Numbered from the stretch's first letter, positions 10,520 through 21,930 are shown. The stretch is DNA of 64,000 nt from Dendrobium chrysotoxum (GCA_019925795.1 CM034309.1:28762729-28826728), one strand, 5' to 3'. Notes: generated by a model from the sequence alone, not told the origin. Numbers and translations are program-made.

Positions 10520-10522
10520 TTA

Positions 10523-11174
10523 ACTACATCCTTTTATTCTTGATTTTCATTTCACAAACCCTTCAATCATTATTTTCAATTCTATGAAAATCCTGGGTGA
10601 ATAATTATTAAATATCACCTCTATAGCATGATAAATTTGATTTTGATAAAATTGAGATATTTCAAAAAACTAAGCACCATGTTAATTTAAGCTTGCGCTT
10701 CCAATTAGCATCTATCATGCAAGGAATGAAGACTAACACCTCAAAAATATAATGATATTGAAAATAATCCGTCGTCACAAAAAGGTTTACCTTTCCCCTT
10801 ATAGCAATGTTTTTAAACAGGTTCTTGCCCCTTAATCTCATTTCATCATTCTTGTTTTATATCATTCACCTCCATCATCAAACCCCTCGACTCAAAAAAA
10901 GGTAAACAAATGAAACTTAAGAGATTAATAGAATGAAGCAATTATATAAAGGAAACCTTTCAGCTCAAAGTATAATTTATCCAACTTTGTCCTTAATAAA
11001 ACATGCAAGCTTAATCAGGGACATGTAATACAGTATTTAATTTTAGGCATTTGTAAAAGCCTCCCTACATATACCTTTTCATGAATAAGGGAAATAATAT
11101 TGAAGATTGATATTAAAAAAATCACCTAGTTCCAATTTCTTGCAAATAAAATGTAAATAAACTAGGTGATTTTT
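10523..11174. other. AT-rich intergenic DNA, nothing recognisable
   Basis: No credible coding frame, RNA gene or element end is seen. Short AT-rich words only. Confidence 0.5.
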
Positions 11175-11402
11175 GAATTCAAATCAGCCCTCTTTCTCTA
11201 AATAAACCTTTCATAATTACCTCCCAAATTTAAATTCAAATCAGCCCTCTTTGCCTAAATAAACCTTTCCTGATTCCCTCCGAAATCTAAATTCAAATCA
11301 GCCCACTTTCCCTAAATAAATATTTCGTAATTCTCTCCCAAATCTGAATTCAAATCAGCCCTCTTTCCATAAATAAACTTTCCTAATTCCCTCCCAATTT
11401 TA
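11175..11402 (+). repeat. 57-bp tandem repeat, four copies
   Basis: Each unit contains AATTCAAATCAGCCC, then CTCTTT, TAAATAAA and CTCCC. The shared word begins at 11176, 11233, 11290 and 11347, an exact 57-bp step. Units differ by several substitutions each. No coding frame is maintained. Confidence 0.85.
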
Positions 11403-11749
11403 ATTTTCTATGTTAAGTAATTAAAATGGAATTAATCCCCTTTCCTCTTCTTGCCCGCGTCCCACCCTAGTGGGACCCATAGGCTCAGTTGGTCCATCAT
11501 ATACTTATTTGATTTTGGGAGAAGCCCAAGTTTTTATGTTGGGTGGCCTAAAACCAATGTATCTTTATCAGGTTCTAATACGATAAATACATATCCACCC
11601 AAGCATGATGCAACAAAGATATTTAGCGCTAACTGTCAACCCTATATTTAGTTATGATTCAACCTAATTATATTAATCAACAAACAAATAAGTTCTGATC
11701 AATCAAAAAAGTTCTACAATAAGTACCATTAGCCACCTAAAACTAAATT

Positions 11750-14250
11750 TGGTGGACCAGACAACAAGGTCTTTGCAAGAAATCGCCTACTATAGGATCC
11801 CATGCATGGATCTCGTGAAGGAACCGATCAACTTGCGAGAGATCTCAAATTTGAACACCTAAGACATGTTTGAAGGCATAACTTGATTTTCTTCAAGCAT
11901 TATGCTTGATTCGAGATGGAAACAACAGATTCATTTTGCTCTCACCATTCCTTGTTGATCCGCTCCTGCCATCGGAAGAACCAAATGATAAGCATGGTGA
12001 TGTCATGTAAACATGTCTGAATGCCGAAGAGAGCTTGGCAACATAAATTCATCCAAAAAGCCATAGCATAGAAAATCGAAAGGAGAGAAGGGAACAATAG
12101 TATATTTTATGGTTGGTTTTAGGAGAAGAACTTGACCATATTCTTTGCCCAAATGGGGAAATAAATTAACTTACAAGGATCCTAAATAAACTACCACTAA
12201 ATCTCGACATCGAAAATTAAATAAAAAACCTAATAATTTTTTTCAAAATAAGTAAGCAAATAATTAAAAACATAATAAATTAAAATTGAATTCTTCTGGG
12301 GAGGATTGACAAGGCCCTCTCTCTTGGCCTTTTCGACCAAATATTAGGCAAGATCTTGCAATTCTCCGACATCATAGCTCCCCCTTTTTATGCTCATTTG
12401 CTCCTACAAATTGGAGATGAGAGAAGAGTGTTACTCTTCTAGAATTTCACTTACATGTTTGAGAGTTTATCAGTTATTGGCAGAAGTATCCTTAGTCCAC
12501 CTCATGTCGAGATGATCTTCATATCGCTAATACAATTATATGATGGACCTCCTAACTGGATGTTAAGATCTTTCATAAAAGGAAAGATCCATTTGTGCTC
12601 CTCTTCATTGTCTAACAATGAAGGCTCAAATAATTTTAATTTGTTGCATTGATAATAGAGTTGATCTATGTATATGGAGGCGGGTCCAATCAAAACACAT
12701 TAACACCAGTTTTATGAATTACTTAGAACCCAAACCAAATTGGCTTGATTTTTCAAACCTCTCATTTTAGCACTCAACGTCATGCTTGATACGAGCTTTA
12801 TATTTTTCATGTGACATTTTAAAACAATCCTCCATCTCCTAATGGATATTTCATAACCCTTTAAAGAATCATTGCACTCGTCAAACTTCTTGATTCCAGT
12901 CTTCTAATAAAGCTATGAAAAATTCAAATCAAACAAACTTTGAAACAGAAAGCTTAGGCAGGCCTCAAAAGAGAATTTTATTGTTGATATATGTATCACT
13001 GAATTGAAGGCCATCTATATGCAAAGGATATTATCATACCAAATTTCTTCCAATGCTGAAAATTATAGCCAAGCAACTTACAAATCATTCTCACATTGAT
13101 TACTTTTATCTAACCATCAGCAAAAAGGTAAAATAAGATGATACTTTTTAGCTTCATGTTCATTAGCTCATCTCAAAAATTACACTAAAAATAATTGTTC
13201 CAATTAAAAACAATATTGGTGTGCAATCTGAAGTATTTCCATACATGAAGAAAAAACAGGTATGTTGTTTACTCTCTTGTGATAGTCTTTTTGCAAGAAA
13301 TTTAAAACGCCATCTTACTGAAACAATCAACATTTGTCGGGGAATGATTCATTCCAAGAAGGTGTGAAGCATGTCATCCAAATTCTTCAAACTCTTTCAG
13401 TATCCCTTCTGAATGGTAGTCATCTTGTGAGTTACAATTTATGGTCTCTTGACTACTTGTTGATTCTTAATTTTGGCCGCTCTCAAAATTTTGAGTGCAA
13501 TTAGGATAAACATTCGCTTTATTTTTTCCATGATTTCCCGTACTTCTATAAGCCGAAATCTATGCTCTGATACTAAATTTAATCCCAATCTCAACAATTC
13601 CAAGTTTTAGAACTCCTAAATGAGAGATCTAAGATGTTTAATGCTTAATATGATATTCTTTAAGCAAAATCCTTACTGCAAATAAGCAAAACAAAACTTT
13701 CTAGCTCTTGTTATCCCAGTTGATTAATTATTACTATTAGAAGAAGGTAGAGGCTTGGGAGGTCTCAATGACCTTCTAAGAGGCACACCACAGATGACTC
13801 AATGGTTGGAAGTCATCTAAGGTTGTTGAATACATAAAACTGAAAGAAGAGAAAGGGACAAATATAAATGTTGGGGCTAGTTTAAAAGAAAGAACTTGAT
13901 TACTTAATTGTTTTCCCTAATGGGAGATTAGACATACAAGGTCATAAATAAGACAGTTAAAAGTAAATCTCAAAATAATAAGACAAATAACACATCTCAA
14001 AATTAAGGAAATAAATAACAAACATCATTGCGATTCTCAAAAGAAGTAGACAAATGATCATAACTCCTTAAATCCTAACAATGGGAGATTAGACAAATGA
14101 TCATAACAAATTGAAAATCAAATCCTTCTTGGGAGGATTTATAGCCCACCTTTCTTGCTTGGCTTTCTAGACAAGTCCATTGGAGCAAACTATGAGAACC
14201 TCTCAAATCACTACAAGATCCTATTAGCAATCTCTATATGATATCTTTGA
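11750..14250 (-). mobile_element. Heavily decayed LTR retroelement (tentative)
   Basis: Two diverged blocks (about 12070-12350 and 13840-14170) share an ordered series of words: a GAGA-AGGGAC/AAC purine stretch, AAGAACTTGA, a run of AAATAA words, then CTTCTGGGGAGGATT / CTTGGGAGGATT and a CTTGGC(C/T)TT-TC word. They look like the two LTRs of an old element. Between them a minus-strand primer-site-like TAGTATCAGAGC lies at 13564-13575, next to the right-hand block, as expected for a minus-strand element. Ends and TSDs are not identifiable, and no pol domain survives in the interior. Confidence 0.38.
13564..13575 (-). other. Primer-binding-site-like sequence
   Basis: The minus strand reads TAGTATCAGAGC, one base from the tRNA-iMet type primer site. 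It is next to the presumed right-hand LTR of the decayed element. Confidence 0.5.
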
Positions 14251-14439
14251 AGGAGGTTTTGGCATCGAATAGGCGAAGGGATTGCAAGGAGAAAGGAGAG
14301 AAATAATAGCATTAAAATAATATCTAGCATATTAGATAATTTTAATTGTCCTTGTTTACAAAGAAATTGAAACTAAGAGACTCTAAATACAAAACTTTTA
14401 AAAAATACTTCTTTCACTAAAAAAGGATATTGTACATTT

Positions 14440-14560
14440 GAATATCCAGTTGGTCGGATTCAATTCAAGTAGGCCCAGTTCAAGCCAAGTCGGCCTGATT
14501 CAAACCAAGTCGAGCTGGTTTAAGCCACATTGGCCCGATTCAAGTCAATTCAATCTACTC
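14440..14560 (+). repeat. Short imperfect repeats of a CAAGTCGGCC-type unit
   Basis: Five or so imperfect repeats of roughly 22 bp built on GATTCAA-CAAGT-GGCC words. They lie upstream of a TATA box (14868), so they may be part of a retroelement U3. Confidence 0.45.
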
Positions 14561-14867
14561 AATCTTGGCTCAAAAGAAACTTACCAGTCTGCAAATCAAC
14601 TCATTCCAACTAGACGAGTACGACATATCAAGTCGGCCCTAGTGATTACTCAAGTGGGAGACTTTCTTCATATGGAAAACTATTGATCAACTATTAGGCT
14701 ACTCATCCGCCCATACACACTTGGCCAATGACTTCTTATTAGCTTGATGGAGAACTTCCTCAAATCAGATATTCTAATTAGGCGATACGATATTTGTATT
14801 TTTCTCTTACTTTATGTACAACCATTTATGTAGCTAATTTTATAATGTTCAATCCCCAACCCAAATC

Positions 14868-14877
14868 TATAAATAGG
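14868..14877 (+). promoter_or_regulatory. TATA box of a presumed LTR
   Basis: TATAAATAGG lies about 580 bp upstream of the Tat-like gag remnant. This fits the LTR promoter of that element, but no LTR pair could be delimited. Confidence 0.4.
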
Positions 14878-15452
14878 CAGTCAAGAGGTGAGCTCAGTTT
14901 AAGAAATTTCCTATACTAAAGCTTATTTTATAAAAATTTCAAAGCTTCTAACACTTGAATTCTTGCTCTCTCAATTTCTATATTATCTTTTCGCTCAACA
15001 TAATTTGGTGTGTTTCATGGTCAATTTTAAATACAAGATCCTAAAAGATGAGATGAACATCAAGCATGCCACAACTAGAAGCGTACTTCATGAAGCAGAG
15101 CAGCAACTCAGAGGTGGAGAAAGATCTGTGAATAAGGAAAATAACTAGAAATTCATCACAATTAGGCAGCTTGCTAAATTTGAAAAAAGAATTACGAGAA
15201 CGGTTCAGGGAGCACTACAATGAATTTCAACAACCATTCATGAGGTAGAGTTACCGACAGATTCTTCTGATTTTGTGATGAGGAGAAGAAGACTCTTTGG
15301 GGGTGGAGCATTAAACTCTACTCATGTGGCTGATGAAACTCATTACCCAACAGTGAAAAGTTGAACTCGACTCTTCATCAAGAAGAAAACAAGTTGAAAG
15401 AGGAGATTGCTATTGACAATGATTCTTAAGGGAGATTGTTAAGGTTTAGCCT

Positions 15453-15990
15453 CCAACAAAGTTCAAAATTAATCATTTAGATTTGTATAAGAGAAAAAAG
15501 GGTCCAGCCAACCATGTCGCATATTTCGAGTCGATCGCCTCATTGATCGACATTGATGATGCATTAAAATGTAGATTATTCTTCAACACCTTAAAAAAAT
15601 CACCTCTAAAGTGGTTCTTGCATCTCCCAATCAACATGATCACTTCATTCACCAAATTCAAGAGAATGTTTATCACTCAGTTTGTCAGTGCACGAAAACT
15701 TCTTAAAAATTCACAAGCCTTGCTGTAAATGAGATAAGAGCCAAGCGAGTCACTGAGGAGCTTCATGACATGATTCTAAAAAGAGGTGAAGGATATGAAT
15801 GATCTAGAGCCGACTCTGACACAAGCCACTCTAACAGAAGGTTTGCCAGAGTGACATTTCAAATGTACATTCAACTTGCAGTAGCTAGAGACTTCAACGA
15901 GTTGTTGGAATTTGCCAATAGTCATATCAATACAAAGAAGTATAATACTGAGATTAGTACAGTTGCAACAACAAAGAGGAAGAAGTAGAA
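15453..15990 (+). pseudogene. Tat/Athila-type retrotransposon gag remnant
   Basis: The first part of a Ty3-type Gag can be read at 15453-15728: KFKINHLDLYKRKKGPANHV, FESIASLIDIDDALKC, then WFLHLPINMITSF and FVSARK, matching the usual order (substrate-like N-terminus, W-x-x-x-L, F-V-S-x-R) in plant Tat lineages. After a stop at 15726 the match resumes in shifted frames: ESLRSF, KEVKDMNDLEPTLTQATLTEG, and finally NELLEFANSHINTKKY at about 15896-15944. A TATA box lies upstream at 14868. No protease or pol follows, so this is a truncated, inactive relic. The Tat lineage assignment is from motif style only. Confidence 0.7.
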
Positions 15991-16724
15991 TTATCTAGGA
16001 GAGAAATTTTGCAATTTTCTAAGGATTAGAAAAGTCACCACAAGATTCATAGAAATGCATGAAGATTCTTCAATGATCAGAGAATAAATGTGAACCATCA
16101 GCAACTTAAAATAGGTGATACAGCTGAATGGATCCATCTTCCTCTTATATGAGCCCAAGAGAGGAATCATGAATTTTGTTAAAGGCTTAGACTCGACAAT
16201 CTCCCCTGAGAAAACATTTGACAGCAAAAACTTTCTCTTCTCAACCCACCTTTCTTCTCACCGAACAATTAAGGTCAACTCCTAATTGTTTGAATAATAA
16301 GTCTCATCAGCCGCTGAAAGTGGAGGTCAATATGCTAGTTCCAGAGGTCTTCTTGACAATTTCCTTTTATTATTTATCCTTTTGAATATAATTTTTTGTT
16401 TCCTTTGATAGATTAAATGAATGAAAAATAATGACACATAAATACAACTATAAATATTAAATCATTAGGATAGTGTCGATGACAATAGTAACACACCTTA
16501 CATGGCATTGCTAATGAAATAAATAATGTCAACTTAAATGTCAACCAATATGAAAAAAAAAATTAACCATATTGAAACTCTACCCAACAAAAATTAAATT
16601 GAAGACATTGTTACACCATTTCACTCTCATTTTTCATTGCAAGAAAAACACAATGGTTTATTTGGTTTTTTGAACAGGAGACATATTATTATAATAATAC
16701 ATTTCTCTTATTTAATTTGATTAT
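15991..16724. other. Intergenic DNA, no gene seen
   Basis: The start (to about 16300) may continue the decayed gag element but shows no identifiable domain. The remainder is AT-rich. Confidence 0.45.
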
Positions 16725-17193
16725 ATACTTGATATATCATCAAAAATTTATATTGATCAGGCATGAATCTCGAGGCAAAATCAAGTTGAAAACTTCCGAA
16801 ATTAAATTCGGAACCATATGAACTCCGATTTCAACAAACTTATAGTCAAATTGAACGTGAACGTCTCGAAAAGACAAGCCCAACGACACCAAATTCGACT
16901 CAATCCGAGCCCAAATGAGTCCAAATCGAAGACCCAAAGTGCATTTGGAAGGTTCAAACCATAAATTGGATGACCAAACGGTTTCCTAATGTGACATGCT
17001 TATAGTCGAATCGAGCGGCTCGACGAGATGAATTCAACGAGCCTAAGATCATCAAATTTTGACATCATTAGGTCACTAAAATACTTAATAAATAGTCCAC
17101 AATCAAGAGGATCAACATCGGCCATCCATTCAAACCACTCCCAACTTGCCTTTGATCTCCCTCCTATTTACTGGCCTTGTCACTCTTAGAAAA

Positions 17194-17203
17194 CTATAAA
17201 TAG
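17194..17203 (+). promoter_or_regulatory. TATA box of solo LTR A
   Basis: CTATAAATAG is conserved in position and sequence in all three copies (20946-20954 and, on the minus strand, 50178-50187), about 130 bp upstream of the first array. It marks the likely start of the LTR transcript. Confidence 0.6.
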
Positions 17204-17329
17204 ACCTCTCATTCTTCATTGGAGAGGGAGAAAGAGGAGGGACCCAAGCAAGGAAGGAGAGGAAGCAAGCAAGAGAAGGAAGAAGAGAAACTTGAATTCT
17301 CTTGCCACCAGACTCCTCGACCACCGTCA

Positions 17330-18150
17330 GACTCCCGCCCGGCCACCAACTGACTCCGAACTTCCGCCGGGCTGCCGACTGACACCGGACTTCCACCCGG
17401 CCGCGGTCTAACGCTGGACTTTAACCCGGTCGTCAACTGACGCCAGAATTCCACCCTGCTGCCTGACGTCAGACTTCCACCCGGTCGTCGACTGACGCAG
17501 GACTTCCACCCGGCCACCGAATGACGCCGGACTTCCACCCGGCTGCCGACTGATGTCGGACTTCCACCTGGCCGCCGAGTGACGTCGGACTTCCACCCGG
17601 CTACTGACTGACGCCAGACTTCCTCTGACTGATGTCGAAATTCCACCCGATCGCCTGACGCCGGACTTCCACCCGACTGCGACTAACAACAGAATTCCAC
17701 CCGGCCGCCGACCAACGCCGGACTTCCACCCGGCTGCCGACTGACGCCGGACTTCCACCCGGCCGCCGACTGACGCCAGACTTCCACCCAGCCGCCGACT
17801 GACGCCGAACTTCCACCCGGCTGCTGACTGACGCCAAACTTCCACCCTGCTGCCGACTGACACCGGAATTTCACCCCGCCACCGACTAACACCGGACTTT
17901 CACCCGGCTGCCGATTGACGCTGGACTTCCACCCGGCTGTCGATTGACGATGGACTTCCACCCAGCTGCTGACTGACGTCGGACTTTCGCTGACTAAAGC
18001 TGGAATTCCACCCGACCGCCGACTAAAGCCAGACTTCCACCCGGCTGCCGACTGACGCCAAAATTCCACCCCGCCACCGAGTGACGTCGGACTTCCATCC
18101 GGTTGCCGACTGACGCCGGACTTCTATCCGGCATCCAACTGGCACCCGGC
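17330..18150 (+). repeat. 29-bp GC-rich minisatellite in solo LTR A (array I)
   Basis: Tandem units of the type CTGACGCCGGACTTCCACC plus CGGCTGCCGA. The step is 29 bp: the same A of GGACTT falls at 17722, 17751, 17780 and 17809. Roughly 25 units are present, several truncated. Because the unit lacks stops on the minus strand, long arginine/glycine/serine-rich frames appear there in more than one phase. These are repeat artefacts. Confidence 0.9.
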
Positions 18151-18159
18151 TTCCAATTC

Positions 18160-18480
18160 TTGTTAGACTTCTACTCGACAACGATCTTTTCGACCTTCGT
18201 CATCGGCCGACTATGGTCCTTCTGACCTCTGTCGCCAGACAACGATCTTTACGACCTTCGTTACCCGCTGACTACGGTCATTCTAACCTCTGTCGCAAGA
18301 CAACAGTCTTTATGACCTCCATCACCTGCCGACTACGGTCCTTCGACCTCCGTTGTCTAACAACGGTCTTTCCGACCTTCGTCGCCCGCTGACCATGGTC
18401 CTTCCGACCACTATCACCCGAATACAATCTTTCTGACCTTCGTCGCTAGCCGACTAAGGTCTTGCAGACCAAACGAATAT
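18160..18480 (+). repeat. Second minisatellite of solo LTR A (array II)
   Basis: Imperfect repeats of about 30 bp of the type CTACGGTCCTTCCGACCTC followed by a CGTCGCC word, arranged partly as 60-bp dimers (ACAACGATCTTT alternating with ACTACGGTCCTT). The same unit forms the main array of copy B and a shorter array in copy C. Confidence 0.8.
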
Positions 18481-18795
18481 ATCAATTCTGATTCTTCCAA
18501 TTTTTACCATGTAATGCATTCTGTATGATGTATATTTGCTAAATCAAACCAAGGCCTTTCCCCTAAAGAAGGGCCTCATTTGTAATTAACTGCAAATACT
18601 AGTGAATACATTCAAATTGGGCTAAGCCCCATGGTTTTTCCCCTTTTTAGGGTTTTCCATGTAAAAATCTTGATGTCTCTTATAAATACTGCACCCTCTC
18701 ACTTATCTGATTATGTGCTGGATATTCGTGCAAAGCTAAGACATTAAACTTTATATTTCTCTACCGCCGCGAATATTCCAGGACGCAACAATACT

Positions 18796-19420
18796 ATATA
18801 TGAAGAAGTTGCTATGAGATGTCAGTTTAAGGCTTGATGGCTAAGATCTACTTGTGCGGTAATTTTAAACAAGATGAAAAAAAAAAATGCAATCTCTATT
18901 GATCATTCCAAATAGTACTTGAATCTTTATAAATAGCTACATTGGACAAAACAGCAAGCAATAGATTGAACTAATATTCAAGATGACAACACTTCAATCT
19001 AGATCTTGCACCTTAATATTTGCACAAACTTGACGGAGCTAGTAAGCAAACCTATTTTTTTAAGAACCATAAAGCATGCGGAATGAATTCACCAAGAAGG
19101 TGTATATTATGATTTGCCTCTCACAAGTAATCCCAATCCAAACAAATCCATGATTGGTGCATCGTTTTGAATGCTTTCCCTATTTATGTTACCTTTGTAA
19201 ATATGAAAAACGCAAAATTGAATGATCAATATTCCATTCTGCCATATTTCTGCAATAAGCAACAGATACATGACGCGGAAAGAGAAAAGACTCTGTCCCT
19301 GTATCTATTTCTTTTAACATCAACGCATCGATGCTACTTGCAAAAAATACAACCAGGATTATTATTAAAACCTGGTCTAATTGCCGAATTCTTCATAGGA
19401 GGACAAATCAATTTAAAACC
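18796..19420. other. AT-rich DNA between solo LTR A and the 19.4-kb promoter-like region
   Basis: No coding frame is supported. If the exon-like segment at 19646-19830 is real, this would be its first intron. Confidence 0.4.
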
Positions 19421-19645
19421 CTAATTTAATCAACGAAGTTCAAACAAAAATATCCAAAACCTCCCCGTACTCAGCGACCAAATCACAAAACCCCTGAATT
19501 CGGTTTGCCGGTCAAAAGGCGCTGAACCACCACACCATACAGATATGAAAAGCTCGATCGCCTCTCAAAAAATATTAAACCGTCGATAAGATAACATCAC
19601 TACAAAACGCAACCAAAAATAAACACCAAAGGCGCGCCCCCTTAC

Positions 19646-19860
19646 CTTGGATATTCGCGATCAAAACTCCTACAACCGAACCCTTTCCTCGATCATATCG
19701 ACGAAAACGATGATGGCGGAAAAGGAGTCAATAGAATTGCATCGGGGATTGTAAGCCTGGAATTTGGATCTGCAAGTAACCTAGCGACACATAGAGGAGA
19801 GGCAGAGGAGAGAGAGTTGGTGTGAGTTTATGCGAGGGGGCAGCGTGTAGGACAAAAGAC
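19646..19860 (-). promoter_or_regulatory. Putative promoter / 5' UTR exon of an unidentified minus-strand gene
   Basis: This stretch is markedly less AT-rich than its surroundings and non-repetitive, with a CT-rich leader on the minus strand (CTCTCTCTCCTCTGCCTCTC). On that strand it ends in a good splice donor, ATCCAAG|GTAAGG, at 19646/19645. The pattern resembles a plant 5' UTR exon just downstream of a promoter at about 19860-20050. Short upstream ATGs are quickly followed by stops. No downstream coding exon is found to its left within the window, where solo LTR A sits, so the gene is unidentified, may be lost, or may continue out of the window. Confidence 0.35.
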
Positions 19861-19869
19861 CGACCGCAC

Positions 19870-20487
19870 GCAATGGGTGTGAAGAATAACTGGAGGAGAC
19901 GACAGCATGCTAAGGGTATTTATGTAATTTCGTATTCATGCAGCGAGGTGGTTTCGCTCGCCTCCGCTGCCCCTGCGGTGCCTGTCGACCGGGTTCAGTA
20001 ATGATGGAGATTCGATCCAACGGTTAATGTTGTGCATGGGTAGTTAGGATAAGCGTGGATTATACGGCCCGACTGAATGGGCCGATTATGGCTGTCCCGC
20101 GACAAAATCGGTGTAAATATGCAACCTGCAATTTGGGCATGTCGGCCCACATACTCAATGCGTGTGTACGATCCTCGCTAAAAAATGATTATAAATTCGA
20201 TAATTTGTGTTTTGGGCTGACATTAATCAGAAAATTATTGTGGAAATTTTTAGTAAAATAGGTTGAATTATTTGTAGACACATATGGCACTGATGTTATC
20301 TGGAAAATAAACCAGATTATATTATTTGTTAAAACTTTTTATATGTTGCTTTCTCTAGCAAGAGATATTCTTATTTTTCTCACTATACAATAATAAATTA
20401 CATGATTGATAATTGCATGAGAGGTCATAGGTGGGGGCAATGGGGCCCAATGAGTGTAGATTTCATCAACTTGAATGAATTTAAAAA
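19870..20487. other. Non-coding DNA upstream of the putative 5' UTR exon
   Basis: GC-moderate up to about 20200, then AT-rich. A short + strand frame at 20055-20261 has no recognisable features and is not called. Confidence 0.4.
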
Positions 20488-20945
20488 AGATCTGATATGT
20501 CACAAAAAATCATCTTGATTGAGCACAAATCTTGAGACAAACTAGTTAGAAACTTTTTTAATTAAATTTGGGACAATTCAAACTCTAATTTCATTAAACT
20601 TATAATCAAATTGAACAACTTGATGAAATGAGCCCAATAACACTAAAATCAGTCAAATTCGACCCCAAAATGGGTCAAAATCAAATGACTAAAATATATT
20701 TAAATGTTTCAAAGTATTGAATGGGTAATCAAATTATATTCAAATATGGCATGCTTATAATCAAATTGAGTGGCTCGATGAGACGAATCCAACAAGCCCA
20801 AGAGCGCTTAATTCTAACATCATTACGGTACTTAAATGATTGGCAAATGCTTTATGATCGAGAGAAGCAGCATGGGTTGTCCGATGGAACACTCTGAATT
20901 TGCCCATAATCTTCTCTGTATTTAAGAGACATGTCACTCTCAAAA

Positions 20946-20954
20946 TCTATAAAT
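20946..20954 (+). promoter_or_regulatory. TATA box of solo LTR B
   Basis: CTATAAATA at the position matching the TATA boxes of copies A and C. Confidence 0.5.
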
Positions 20955-21179
20955 AAATCTCGACTTTTAGAGAAGGTTGAACCATTTGCTAAGGATTTAA
21001 GAGAGCTCTGAAGGCTAGAAGAATCCCGGAGCTCCACCTCGACACCATCACCGACAAACCCTCGCAACTCGACCACCATTGCTCGACCTCTGCCCCACCA
21101 TCGTCGTCGAACTTCCGTCCAGCTATCATTGTCAGCTCTTCGCTCGACTTTCGTTGCTTGACGATTATAATTCTTTAGA

Positions 21180-21930
21180 CCACTGTTGATCGCCGATTAC
21201 GATCCATCCACCACCGTTGCTAGCCTACGGTCCTTCCGACCTTTATCACTCACTGACTACGATCCTTCCGCCCCTCGTCGTTTGCTATCTACAATCCCTC
21301 TAACCATTGTCACCCGAATATGGTCCTTTTCGACCTCCATCACATGCCGACTACAGTCTCTCTGACCATCGTTGCTTAACTATGTTCATTCCAACCTCCT
21401 TCATTCATTGTCTACAGTCCCTCCAACCACCGTCGCCTGACTACAGTCCCTCCAACCACCTGCCGACTACAGTCTCTCTGACCATCGTTGCTTAACTATG
21501 TTCATTCCAACCTCCTTCATTCATTGTCTACAGTCCCTCCAACCACCGTCGCCTGACTACAGTCCCTCCAACCACCTTCGCCTGACTACGGCCCTTCCGA
21601 CCTCTGTCGCCCGCAGTCTATGGTCCCTCCAACCACCGTCATCTAACTATGGTCCTTCCGACCTCCATCGCCTGCCGTCTACGGTCCTTCTAAGCATCAT
21701 TGTCTAACTATGATCCTTCCGACCTCTGTCACATGTTGTCTACGGTCCCCAAACTACCGTCACCTAACTACGATCCTTCCGACCTTTGTCGCCATCCGTA
21801 TATATTCCCTCCAACCACTATCACCAGACTGCGGTCCTTCAACCTCCATCACCGACTACGCTCCTTATGACCTCCGTCGCCCACTGATTACGATATTTTT
21901 AACCTCTTTCGCCGAAAAATACAATCCTAC
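21180..21930 (+). repeat. Minisatellite array II, expanded, in solo LTR B
   Basis: About 25 imperfect units of about 30 bp of the CTACGGTCCCTCCAACCACC + CGTCGCCTGA and CTACGGTCCTTCCGACCTC types. A longer internal duplication is visible: the block TCTCTGACCATCGTTGCTTA occurs near 21357 and again near 21474, with the following 60 bp also repeated. Confidence 0.85.

Larger units (their letters stand above)
16730..18790 (+). mobile_element. Solo LTR, minisatellite-bearing family, copy A
   Basis: A 2,061-bp insertion beginning TGATATATC and ending GGACGCAACA, with ATACT exactly repeated on both sides (16725-16729 and 18791-18795). A TG...CA insert with a 5-bp duplication and no internal gag/pol is a solo LTR. 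It shares both ends and most of the first 450 bp with the copies at 20493-22282 and 48563-50644, for instance the words TTCCGAAATTAAA and GACATGCTTATAGTCGAAT. Layout: AT-moderate U3, TATA box at 17194, a 29-bp GC-rich array (about 17330-18150), a second array (18160-18480), then a tail ending CTCTACCGCCGCGAATATTCC. I do not recognise the family, and its autonomous partner is not in the window. Confidence 0.92.

Noticed and set aside
17130..18069. Minus-strand frames rich in Arg, Gly, Ser and Trp
   Set aside because: Artefacts of the 29-bp array in solo LTR A. The frame rotates with every unit and no start or domain is supported.
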